Made by a program: the position numbers and the translations under genes. From Acidimicrobiaceae bacterium (GTDB lineage: Bacteria; Actinomycetota; Acidimicrobiia; Acidimicrobiales; RAAP-2): DNA of 9,122 nucleotides. Every line of letters begins with the position of its first letter. Position 1 is the first letter of the stretch. The notes under the pieces were generated by a model, which worked only from the letters and a program-made list of their open reading frames with translations, made no database searches and was not told the DNA's origin. Positions 1 through 5,780 of the stretch are shown one piece after another. The DNA lies in the NCBI GenBank assembly GCA_003157945.1, contig PMFY01000164.1, positions 1 to 9,122 of the forward strand, in the 5' to 3' direction.

Positions 1-2
1 TG

Positions 3-488
3 GCGAACGTCTGGCCGGTGCCCGGGATCGACGAACCGGCATACAGCTGGGCGCTCGCGCCGTTCGTGCTCATCCAGTCCGTGCTGCCGGGCATGCTGGC
101 CCGTGGCGGGGGCACGATCGTCGATGTGACCTCCCACACGGCCACGGCCGACCCGCCGGGGCCCGTCGGCCAGGGTGGGTGGGGAGTCGCCTATGCCGCG
201 TCGAAGGCGGCCGCCCACCGGTTTGCACCGCTGCTGGCGGTGGAGCTCGGCGACCGGGGCATCCGGGCGTACAACCTCGATCCGGGCTACGTCGAGACCG
301 AGCGCCAGATCGTGAACGCCTCGGCCCTGGGGCTGGTCGGCCGCTACACCGGCGCCCCGCCGTCGGTGCCGGCGGCGGCCATCGCCTGGATCGTCGACCA
401 CCCCGAGGCCCTCGAGAACGGGCAGACCGTGCGCGGCCAGAAGCTGGCCCTGGTGGAAGGGCTGCACCCCGACTGGCGGGACCGGTGA
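3..488 (+). CDS. Short-chain dehydrogenase/reductase (SDR), 5' end missing
   Basis: This is the C-terminal part (161 codons visible) of an NAD(P)-dependent oxidoreductase of the SDR family; the nucleotide-binding GxxxGxG half lies beyond the left edge. In the visible fragment the SDR catalytic signature is clear: a serine in VTSHTA (visible residue 44), followed 20 residues later by the YxxxK motif in YAASKAA (Tyr64, Lys68), then the NxxxPGxVxT-type segment NLDPGYVETE (91-100), which in this family follows the active site and lines the cofactor. The reading frame is open to the window edge, so the GTG at 18 is not the real start; typical family length is about 250-300 residues. The gene ends with TGA at 486-488, inside the start of the glutaredoxin-like gene. 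The substrate cannot be told. The family assignment is firm; a specific reaction is not. Confidence 0.9.
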   Translation, partial: ANVWPVPGIDEPAYSWALAPFVLIQSVLPGMLARGGGTIVDVTSHTATADPPGPVGQGGWGVAYAASKAAAHRFAPLLAVELGDRGIRAYNLDPGYVETERQIVNASALGLVGRYTGAPPSVPAAAIAWIVDHPEALENGQTVRGQKLALVEGLHPDWRDR

Positions 489-820
489 CGGACGACTCCC
501 TCCGGGACGGCGGCGGCGCACCGGCCTCGGGCGGGCCGTCGGTGACGGTCTACTGGCGTAAGGGCTGCCGGTTCTGCTCGTCGCTGCGGCGGGAACTGCG
601 TCGGGCCGGACTGCCCACCACCGAGATCGACATCTGGGCCGAACCCACCGGGGCCGCGTTCGTGCGGGGCCATGCCGGGGGCACCGAGACGGTGCCGACG
701 GTCGACGTCGCGGGAACGGTGCTCGTCAACCCGTCGGCGCGCGACGTGGCGGCGCGGGCGGCGGCCGCCGGGATCGCCACGTCCCCGCCGTCGGCCCGGT
801 GGTTCCGCCGGCGGGGGTGA
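485..820 (+). CDS. Glutaredoxin-like protein (mycoredoxin/NrdH type, CRFC active site)
   Basis: A 111-residue thiol-disulfide oxidoreductase of the glutaredoxin/thioredoxin fold. Residues 20-31 give a beta-strand leading into the redox motif (VTVYWRKGCRFC, Cys28 and Cys31), and TVPTV (69-73) supplies the cis-proline that packs against the active site; the VLVNPSA segment (79-85) resembles the C-terminal part of mycoredoxins and NrdH. In actinobacteria such proteins reduce mixed disulfides with mycothiol or receive electrons from thioredoxin reductase; CRFC is neither the CGYC typical of Mrx1 nor the CVQC typical of NrdH, so the partner is open. I chose the GTG at 485, whose last bases overlap the SDR stop (GTGA), giving translational coupling; residues 1-18 are a poorly conserved-looking Gly/Ala-rich lead, and a GTG at 542 is an alternative start. 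No signal peptide is seen, so it is probably cytoplasmic. Confidence 0.85.
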   Translation: MTDDSLRDGGGAPASGGPSVTVYWRKGCRFCSSLRRELRRAGLPTTEIDIWAEPTGAAFVRGHAGGTETVPTVDVAGTVLVNPSARDVAARAAAAGIATSPPSARWFRRRG

Positions 821-826
821 GTGCCG

Positions 827-1552
827 TCAGGCCGCGCCGAGCAGGGCGAGGCCCCGCATGAGGAAGGCCACACCGGCGGTGTCGGGGTCGACCGACGCCC
901 GCAGCGTCGACCGGGTGACCACGGCACCGTAGGGGGCGTTCCAGTAGTCGGGGTCCCCGGGTCGCACCTCGGTCCAGGGCGACACGTAGAGGTAGGGCTC
1001 CGGCACCCCGCCGTCCCCGGGCGATGCCCCGAGGTTGACCCCACCCGCGGTGGTCGTGGCCTGCAGGCCCAGGTCGAAGTGCTCCGGCCACAACTGTGCG
1101 GCACTCGGCCGTCCGAGGTGGGGGAGCACGGCGTCGAGCACCCGGGACCCGGTGCGGTACCACCGGAGGACGATGTCGGCGGACGCGGTGTCCAGGTCCA
1201 GCGGGGCGTCCGGGTCGCCCGCGGGAGGTGCGTCCGCCCCCGGTGCGAACACCCCGTCGAGTGACGTGCCGGCGAACGCCGCGGCCGCAGCCAGCGAGGT
1301 GCCGGGCAGGGCCAGGGTCGCCGCCGTCACGCCGGCATCGGTCTGTCGCTCCACCACGAGGTCGGTGCCGGCCAGCCGGACCACCGTGTCGTCGTCGCCG
1401 AACGGCGGCGTGGCGATGCCGGTCGGGGTGACCCGGAGGCCGAAGTGGCCACCCTGGGCGGCGCGGGCCCGGGCCAGTACGTGGGTGGCGACCCGCTGGA
1501 GCTCGCCCCGGGTCGCGGTGAACCGGTCGGGCAGGTCGGTGGGTGCGGGCAT
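827..1552 (-). CDS. Uncharacterised 241-residue protein
   Basis: I do not recognise a named family with certainty; the sequence has the look of a conserved actinobacterial protein of unknown function. It has no signal peptide or membrane helix. Residues 14-43 form an amphipathic helix followed by a strand (FGLRVTPTGIATPPFG). The most motif-like part is residues 154-193, with LWPEHFDLGL (154-163), GVNLGASPGDGG (171-182) and EPYLYVSPW (185-193), separated by short loops and followed by an aromatic DYWNAPYGA (202-210). Conserved His/Asp/Glu with Gly-rich turns could be a ligand- or metal-binding site, but that is speculation. The ATG at 1552 is supported by a strong ribosome site (GAGGAGGA, 1556-1563). 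It is the last gene of the minus-strand series, 51 bases after chrA, and converges on the glutaredoxin-like gene with only 6 bases between the stops. Confidence 0.8.
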   Translation of the reverse strand: MPAPTDLPDRFTATRGELQRVATHVLARARAAQGGHFGLRVTPTGIATPPFGDDDTVVRLAGTDLVVERQTDAGVTAATLALPGTSLAAAAAFAGTSLDGVFAPGADAPPAGDPDAPLDLDTASADIVLRWYRTGSRVLDAVLPHLGRPSAAQLWPEHFDLGLQATTTAGGVNLGASPGDGGVPEPYLYVSPWTEVRPGDPDYWNAPYGAVVTRSTLRASVDPDTAGVAFLMRGLALLGAA

Positions 1553-1555
1553 CGG

Positions 1556-1563
1556 TCCTCCTC
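1556..1563 (-). promoter_or_regulatory. Shine-Dalgarno site of the 241-residue protein gene
   Basis: On the minus strand the bases read GAGGAGGA, ending 3 bases before the ATG at 1552 (GGAGG core about 5 bases away). It is one of the strongest ribosome-binding sites in the window and fixes the start of this gene. Confidence 0.75.
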
Positions 1564-1583
1564 GTGGCGGTGTCGGCGATCCG

Positions 1584-1589
1584 AGAGTA
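1584..1589 (-). promoter_or_regulatory. Possible internal -10 box (TACTCT)
   Basis: On the minus strand TACTCT fits the actinobacterial TANNNT -10 pattern. It lies in the 51-base gap after chrA, 31 bases before the ATG at 1552, which would give an untranslated leader of about 25 bases carrying the GAGGAGGA ribosome site. No good -35 is seen at 17-18 bases. Its surroundings (CGGTCTACTCTCG) match 12 of 13 bases of the -10 region of the membrane protein gene at 8060, which strengthens the case. Confidence 0.4.
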
Positions 1590-1603
1590 GACCGGCGGCT
1601 CGC

Positions 1604-2779
1604 TCACGCCGGCAGCGCCAGGCCGGCGAAGCCGGCGGCGATGCCCAGCAGTGCGCCACCGACGAGGGCCCAGACGACACCGCGTCGCAGCGCCAGCAGC
1701 CACACCCCGGCGGCGACCAGCAGGCCCAGCTGCCACCACTCGGACAGGGCCAGGGCCAGCGGCACGGTGGCACCGGCGATCGCGCCGATGGACGCCGCCC
1801 CGGCTCCGGTCAGGAACCCCTGGGCCCAGACGTTGGTGCGCAGGGCGTCGAAGCGGGGGCCACCGACCAGCACGAACACGAAGGAGGGCACGAAGGCCAC
1901 GGACGCGGCGAGGAGCCCGCCCAGGATGCCGGAGGCGGCATACCCGACCACGGCGACCGTCTGCGTGACCGGTCCCGGCGTGATCTGGCCCAGGGCGACG
2001 GCGTCGAGGAACTGGCCGGCCGACATCCAGTGGTACGTGTGGACGGCGTCGTGCTGCATCATCGGGATGATGACGAACCCGCCGCCGTAGGAGAACAGCC
2101 CCACCTTCAGGGCGACCCAGCTGAGTGCCCCGAGTCCTCCGGCGGCCAGGGCCGGGACCGCACCCACGGGCAGGAACGCCGGCAGACGGCGGCCGGGGGT
2201 GGCGCCCCGGGGACGGCGGAGTGTCGCCTCGAGTACCCCGCAGGACGCCAGCACCAGCACCAGCCAGGGGCCGACGGTCGCCGCCGCCAGCCCACCGAGG
2301 ACCAGGTAGGCCGCCCACCGGGTACGGGCGGCGGTGGCGCGGCCGGCCCGTCGCCAGCTGCCGGGAAGGAGTCCGAGTGCCGCCTGGAGGGCCACGGCCG
2401 GTACGGCGGCACCGGCGCCGGCGGACGCCCCCCGGACCCACAGCGGTGCATGGGGCGCGAAGAACAGCACCGAGAGCGCCAGGATGACCACCAGGCCGGG
2501 CACGATGAAGCACAGGCCCCCGACGATCGCACCCGTCGGTCCGCGCAGCCGCCAGGCGCACAGGATGGCCAGCTGCGTGGAGGCGGGGCCCGGGAGCAGG
2601 TTGGTGGCGGCGATCCCGTCCTCGAACTCCTCGTGGTCGAGCCAGCCGTGCCGCTCCACGCACAGCGAGCGGAACAGCGCGATGTGGGCGGGTGGTCCGC
2701 CGAAGCCGATGCAGCCGATGCGGCCCCACTCCCGGGCGATGGTGGCCAGGCGGACGGGCCCGGGTGCGGGGTCGCTCAC
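1604..2779 (-). CDS. chrA: ChrA-family chromate (oxyanion) transporter, two-domain form
   Basis: A 391-residue polytopic membrane protein of the CHR superfamily, proton-linked exporters of chromate; members have also been linked to sulfate-like oxyanions. Both halves of the long-chain form are present. The N-terminal domain carries GFGGPPAHIALFR (25-37) and the NLLPGPASTQL motif (60-70); the C-terminal domain repeats the pattern with FSYGGGFVIIPMM (229-241) and ALGQITPGPVTQ (262-273). Between and after these lie long hydrophobic helices (for example 83-107, 205-225, 275-306, 350-366 and 369-390). Length is typical of the two-domain family. The GTG at 2779 is chosen because it starts just before the first CHR motif and follows the sulfotransferase stop by 25 bases; a good Shine-Dalgarno is lacking, so coupling to the upstream gene is likely. 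No ChrB-type regulator is in the window, so the real substrate may not be chromate. Confidence 0.9.
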   Translation of the reverse strand: MSDPAPGPVRLATIAREWGRIGCIGFGGPPAHIALFRSLCVERHGWLDHEEFEDGIAATNLLPGPASTQLAILCAWRLRGPTGAIVGGLCFIVPGLVVILALSVLFFAPHAPLWVRGASAGAGAAVPAVALQAALGLLPGSWRRAGRATAARTRWAAYLVLGGLAAATVGPWLVLVLASCGVLEATLRRPRGATPGRRLPAFLPVGAVPALAAGGLGALSWVALKVGLFSYGGGFVIIPMMQHDAVHTYHWMSAGQFLDAVALGQITPGPVTQTVAVVGYAASGILGGLLAASVAFVPSFVFVLVGGPRFDALRTNVWAQGFLTGAGAASIGAIAGATVPLALALSEWWQLGLLVAAGVWLLALRRGVVWALVGGALLGIAAGFAGLALPA

Positions 2780-2804
2780 CGCAGCGGACGCGCGGCGCGA
2801 GACC

Positions 2805-3983
2805 TCACAGGACGGGCTCGCTCGGGACGTCGAAGTACTCCTGGTAGGCGCGGCTCCGCTCCCGGAGCTCGTCGGCGTCGAGCCCGGTGTCGGCGAAGGT
2901 GTACCGGCTACCGGCCCCGCCGCCGTCGCCGGGGTGGGTGCCGAGGAAGGTACGCATCCGCGCCTCCGCCTCGGCGGTGAACTCCAGGCCGAGCGCGTCG
3001 TAGACGGTGCCGATGGTGGCGAACGGGTCGGCCATGAACTCGGCGAACTGCACGTCCACCACCTGGTCGGCGGGGAGGGTGCCGTCGAGGCGGGCCGCCA
3101 CCGAACGGTCGAGGCCGAGGATGATGTCCTCGGCGTACTCGGCCCCGGCCACCGCCACGCTGGCATCGTCGCTCGCCATGCTCCGCAGCAGCGCGGCCAG
3201 CGCGCTGACCGAGGAGATCACCCGCACCGGGTCCCGGTGCGTCTGGATGACGAGGGCGTCGGGGTACTCGTCGAGCAGTTCGCCGAGGCTCCACAGGTGG
3301 CACGGTGACTTGAGCAGCCACCGGTCACCGGCGTGCCGGCTCTGGAGGTGCTGGAGGAAGATCCGGTGCCACCGGTAGGTGGGGGCCATGTCCGCCTCGT
3401 GCAACAGCCACCGGTCGTACCCGGGGATGTCGTATTGCAGGGGGAACATCATCGAGCGGAAGTCGGAGGCGGTCATGCGGACGCACTCCTGGGCCAGGGT
3501 GGCCCCCAGCGGGTGGAAGTCGGTGAAGCCCGGGATGATCAGATCGGGCATGGCGGCGATGGCGTCCGCCTCGGCGATGCGCGGATCGGTGGTGTACGTG
3601 GCCGTCTCCGGCGGCGGCACCGGCTGGTCCACCTCCCACGTCAGGGGCGCCCGGTTCGACGGGTCCTGGGCCAGGAGGTCGTAGAGGATGGTGGTGCCGG
3701 TGCGGGGCTGGCCCACGATCACGATCGGTCGGTCGACCGCACCGTCGGCGACCTCGCGGTGCCGGTGCCGCCAGTCCATGATGCGCAGCCGGGTGGTCAG
3801 GTAGCCGGCCACCTCACCCTCGACGATGGTGCGCCCCAGGTCGTTCAGCCGGGCATGGCCGTCCAGGTCGTCCAGGAGCCGGTCGAGGCCCTCCCGCCAG
3901 GAGTCCTCACCGAGGTCGGCGCAGCCGGTGGCGGACATGGCGGCCCCGACCATGGCGTCGGCGTCGAATCGGGGCCCGGGCAC
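2805..3983 (-). CDS. Sulfotransferase family protein (PAPS-dependent type)
   Basis: A 392-residue cytoplasmic-looking enzyme of the Sulfotransfer_3-like family, which moves a sulfuryl group from PAPS to a hydroxyl or similar acceptor. The 5'-phosphosulfate-binding loop is clear at residues 86-98 (PIVIVGQPRTGTT), and the 3'-phosphate-binding segment at 249-258 (HRDPVRVISS) has the expected Arg and Ser. LLKSPCHLWSL (223-233) and TWEV (115-118) are also characteristic of these actinobacterial members. The N-terminal 80 residues are helical. Length fits the family. The GTG at 3983 starts 1 base after the DUF1214 stop; the ATG 10 codons inside is an alternative start. The acceptor cannot be read from the sequence; lipids, steroids or hydroxylated small molecules are all possible. 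It should be translated with its DUF1214 neighbour, which suggests a shared pathway. Confidence 0.9.
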   Translation of the reverse strand: MPGPRFDADAMVGAAMSATGCADLGEDSWREGLDRLLDDLDGHARLNDLGRTIVEGEVAGYLTTRLRIMDWRHRHREVADGAVDRPIVIVGQPRTGTTILYDLLAQDPSNRAPLTWEVDQPVPPPETATYTTDPRIAEADAIAAMPDLIIPGFTDFHPLGATLAQECVRMTASDFRSMMFPLQYDIPGYDRWLLHEADMAPTYRWHRIFLQHLQSRHAGDRWLLKSPCHLWSLGELLDEYPDALVIQTHRDPVRVISSVSALAALLRSMASDDASVAVAGAEYAEDIILGLDRSVAARLDGTLPADQVVDVQFAEFMADPFATIGTVYDALGLEFTAEAEARMRTFLGTHPGDGGGAGSRYTFADTGLDADELRERSRAYQEYFDVPSEPVL

Positions 3984-3984
3984 C

Positions 3985-5097
3985 TCAGGCCTGCCCCACG
4001 GGGACGACGGCGGTCGAGATGTCGGGTGGGTCGGGATTGTCGAGCCAGCGCACGCAGACGAAGCCCCGGTGCCGCCCCCCGGTGTCGAGCCATTCGGTCC
4101 GGCCCGCCGCGGCGGACGGGGGAGGGGAGGCCGCCACCACGATCCGCACCCGGCCGTCGGACCCGGGGGCCACGGCGGCGTTGGTCACCGAGCTGTGGCG
4201 CCGGCGCGAGTCGATGCACTCGTGCCAGATGTTCTCGACCGACACGTTCCAGTACCGGGTGCCCGGCGGGGTGAACTCGATGGTCAGGGCCTCGTCGGGC
4301 GCCAGCCGGAACGTACCCAGGACGTAGAGGTTGTCGGGGGTCGTGTTCTCCCCACCCAGCGCCTCGGCGGCCACCGTCAGCAGTTCGTTCGGGCGCTCGA
4401 GCGCCTCGGGCAGCACCCCGTGGTGGAGGGTCAGGAGTTTGGCGACCGTCCAGCCCCAGGCGGTCAGCTGCTCGGCGATCCCGGCGTCGGTGGGCCGCTC
4501 CGGCGGCCCGGGAGGATCGAGCGGGGCGATGGCGAACTCCGCCTCGGTCTCGGTCGCCCGGTCGCCGATGTACTGGCGCACGACGATGGCGGAGGCGTCG
4601 TCGGGAACCGGCACCCAGGTGGCGCCGTCGAGCTCGACACGGTCCGGTTCCTCGGTCGCCAGCACCAGCGCGAACCGGCCCGCGGCATCGAGCGTGAGGT
4701 CGGTGTCCGACACGTAGGCGGCCATGCGCCGGGGCGTGAGGCCGCGCCCGGCCAGCACCTGGAAGCCCAGGTAGGTGACGGTGTTGCGGGAACCCGTCAC
4801 CCGGTAGCGCCGGGCCCCGTCGATCATGGCCAGGTGGTAGGCGCCGTCGGGGTTCGGTCCGCCCACCATCCGTGCCGGCGAATTCATCGGGAAGAACCAC
4901 GGGAGGTCCGGGTCCACGTCGAACGAGACCTCGGCGGACAGGGCGGTGACGCGCCCGAGGGCGCGGTAGCCCTCCACCAACTCGAGCTCCGTCTCGGACT
5001 CCTCGGCGACCATGGCCGCCATGTCGTCGAGCATGGCGCGCACCAGCGCCCATGCCTCGGTCGTCGCCCGACCTCCGGCCGCCCGTGCGTCGCTCAT
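3985..5097 (-). CDS. DUF1214 domain-containing protein
   Basis: A 370-residue protein whose C-terminal third matches the DUF1214 pattern: residues 255-290 (DNLYVLGTFRLAPDEALTI, then TPPGTRYWNVSVENIWHE) followed by a strand-rich stretch ending GFVCVRWLDNP (345-355). The start of the protein is helical (15-50), then PWFFPMNSPARMVGGPNPD (66-84) and RNTVTYLGFQVL (104-115) form beta-rich segments. Biochemical function of the family is unknown; in actinobacteria such genes are often found near sulfotransferases and lipid or steroid genes (recalled, not checked here). No signal peptide or membrane helix is seen. I choose the ATG at 5097, not the GTG at 5136, because an AAGGGGGA ribosome site sits just upstream at 5103-5110 and the extra 13 residues look unlike coding sequence. 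It is the first gene of the tightly packed set with the sulfotransferase and chrA. Confidence 0.85.
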   Translation of the reverse strand: MSDARAAGGRATTEAWALVRAMLDDMAAMVAEESETELELVEGYRALGRVTALSAEVSFDVDPDLPWFFPMNSPARMVGGPNPDGAYHLAMIDGARRYRVTGSRNTVTYLGFQVLAGRGLTPRRMAAYVSDTDLTLDAAGRFALVLATEEPDRVELDGATWVPVPDDASAIVVRQYIGDRATETEAEFAIAPLDPPGPPERPTDAGIAEQLTAWGWTVAKLLTLHHGVLPEALERPNELLTVAAEALGGENTTPDNLYVLGTFRLAPDEALTIEFTPPGTRYWNVSVENIWHECIDSRRRHSSVTNAAVAPGSDGRVRIVVAASPPPSAAAGRTEWLDTGGRHRGFVCVRWLDNPDPPDISTAVVPVGQA

Positions 5098-5102
5098 CCG
5101 TG

Positions 5103-5110
5103 TCCCCCTT
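5103..5110 (-). promoter_or_regulatory. Ribosome-binding site that decides the DUF1214 start
   Basis: On the minus strand the bases read AAGGGGGA, ending 5 bases before the ATG at 5097. It supports that ATG over the in-frame GTG 39 bases upstream at 5136. Confidence 0.65.
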
Positions 5111-5125
5111 GCCGTCGCGACCGAC

Positions 5126-5131
5126 ACCCTA
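5126..5131 (-). promoter_or_regulatory. Possible -10 box (TAGGGT) of the DUF1214-sulfotransferase-chrA set
   Basis: TAGGGT on the minus strand fits TANNNT and lies in the 81-base gap between the VOC stop (5179) and the DUF1214 start (5097), giving a leader of about 20 bases that contains the ribosome site. The -35 region is not recognisable and is covered by a 19-base palindrome, so the promoter may need or be blocked by a regulator. Confidence 0.35.
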
Positions 5132-5135
5132 CGCA

Positions 5136-5154
5136 CGCGCCGGGACCCGGCGCG
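5136..5154. repeat. 19-base perfect inverted repeat (possible operator)
   Basis: CGCGCCGGGACCCGGCGCG has 9-base arms around a single central A (5145). The one-base centre cannot form an RNA hairpin loop without opening several pairs, and no T-run follows, so a protein-binding site fits better than a terminator. It spans the spacer and -35 region of the candidate promoter at 5126-5131, where a repressor would act. In such GC-rich DNA a chance origin is possible. Confidence 0.4.
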
Positions 5155-5178
5155 GCGTCGACGTCGGTCAGGGGGGAC

Positions 5179-5655
5179 CTACGTGTCGCTCACGACGTAG
5201 CGGGCGGCCGGGGTGCCCGGCGGATGGGTGACCCCGGGGACGGCATCGGGGTTGGTCACGCACACCTCGCCCTCGAGTCCGTCGGGATCGCGGAAGAATA
5301 TGCTCAGTACCGGCCCGAAGTCGGTCACGAACGAGTCGGCGGCGCCCCGGGCGATGAGGCGCTCCCGGATCGTCTCGAACGCCTCGACCGAAGCGGCCTG
5401 CAGGGCGAAGTGGTCGAGCCTGCCGCGCCCGAACATCGGCACCTGCCGGTCCGCCTCGGTGTTCCCCTCGATTTGGAACACGTTGAGCTCGGCCCACGGT
5501 CCGATCCGGATGATGGACAGACGGACGGCCTCGTTCCCGTCGACCTCCGGCGCGTCGCGCACCACCTCGGCCTCGAACACCTGCTCGTAGAAGGCGTGCA
5601 GCCGCGCGGCATCGTTGGTCAGGGTGGCGACGTGGTTGAGACCGATGGTCAGCAT
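5179..5655 (-). CDS. VOC-fold protein (glyoxalase/extradiol dioxygenase superfamily)
   Basis: A 158-residue cytoplasmic protein with two beta-alpha-beta-beta-beta units. Unit one opens with LNHVATLTNDAARLHAFYEQVF (6-27), unit two with RLDHFALQAASVEAFETI (79-96), and the end has SIFFRDPDGLEGEVCV (118-133). The likely metal ligands are His8, His82 and Glu130, the usual 2-His-1-carboxylate arrangement; Glu63 or a nearby residue may be a fourth. The family includes glyoxalases, dioxygenases, epimerases and resistance proteins, and the sequence does not decide among them. The ATG at 5655 has a GGGAG ribosome site about 6 bases upstream. It is divergent from the alkylsulfatase gene across 125 bases and precedes the DUF1214-sulfotransferase-chrA set by 81 bases, so it could be controlled with either. 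Confidence 0.85.
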   Translation of the reverse strand: MLTIGLNHVATLTNDAARLHAFYEQVFEAEVVRDAPEVDGNEAVRLSIIRIGPWAELNVFQIEGNTEADRQVPMFGRGRLDHFALQAASVEAFETIRERLIARGAADSFVTDFGPVLSIFFRDPDGLEGEVCVTNPDAVPGVTHPPGTPAARYVVSDT

Positions 5656-5692
5656 GGCGGCTCCCGGTGGTGGCGGACGGGGTCTGGATCAC

Positions 5693-5720
5693 GACGGGCG
5701 ACGACGCCGCGTCGCCCGTC
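5693..5720. promoter_or_regulatory. 11-base perfect inverted repeat in a divergent promoter region (likely operator)
   Basis: The arms GACGGGCGACG (5693-5703) and CGTCGCCCGTC (5710-5720) are perfect reverse complements separated by 6 bases. The site lies between two divergently read starts (5655 on -, 5781 on +), where a terminator is not expected, and directly abuts the candidate -10 box of the VOC gene. That position would cover the VOC transcription start, as for a TetR- or GntR-like dimer. No regulator gene is in the window. Confidence 0.5.
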
Positions 5721-5726
5721 AGCGTA
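5721..5726 (-). promoter_or_regulatory. Possible -10 box (TACGCT) of the VOC gene
   Basis: On the minus strand TACGCT fits TANNNT and is the only such match on this strand of the 125-base gap that I found. It immediately precedes the 11-base inverted repeat, predicting a leader of about 60 bases that would contain the repeat. The -35 region is not recognisable. Confidence 0.35.
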
Positions 5727-5755
5727 GGTCGGGCGCCCGGGTGGGGCACCGGGCC

Positions 5756-5760
5756 GGAGG
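5756..5760 (+). promoter_or_regulatory. GGAGG ribosome-site candidate pointing to a TTG start at 5769
   Basis: GGAGG lies 20 bases before the ATG at 5781, too far for it, but exactly 8 bases before an in-frame TTG at 5769. This raises the possibility that the alkylsulfatase starts with TTG and begins MTGPMSDATA. Confidence 0.4.
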
Positions 5761-5780
5761 CCGTCTGGTTGACTGGCCCC

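Noticed and set aside
1445..2980. A 511-codon open frame on the + strand opposite chrA
   Set aside because: Its composition is Gly/Arg/Gln/Pro-rich with no domain, and it lies opposite a gene with clear CHR motifs. Long antisense frames are expected in DNA with so few A/T-rich stop codons.
2780..3166. N-terminal extension of chrA to an ATG at 3166
   Set aside because: It would lie inside the sulfotransferase gene in another frame and reads as Ser/Pro/Thr-rich nonsense; CHR homology begins just after the GTG at 2779.
3826..5727. A 633-codon open frame on the + strand opposite the sulfotransferase, DUF1214 and VOC genes
   Set aside because: It crosses three well-supported genes and two intergenic gaps and has no recognisable domain; it is a shadow frame.
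5769..5774. TTGACT as a -35 box before the alkylsulfatase
   Set aside because: It is only 7 bases from the ATG at 5781, so no -10 or start could fit ahead of the gene; it more likely contains the alternative TTG start.
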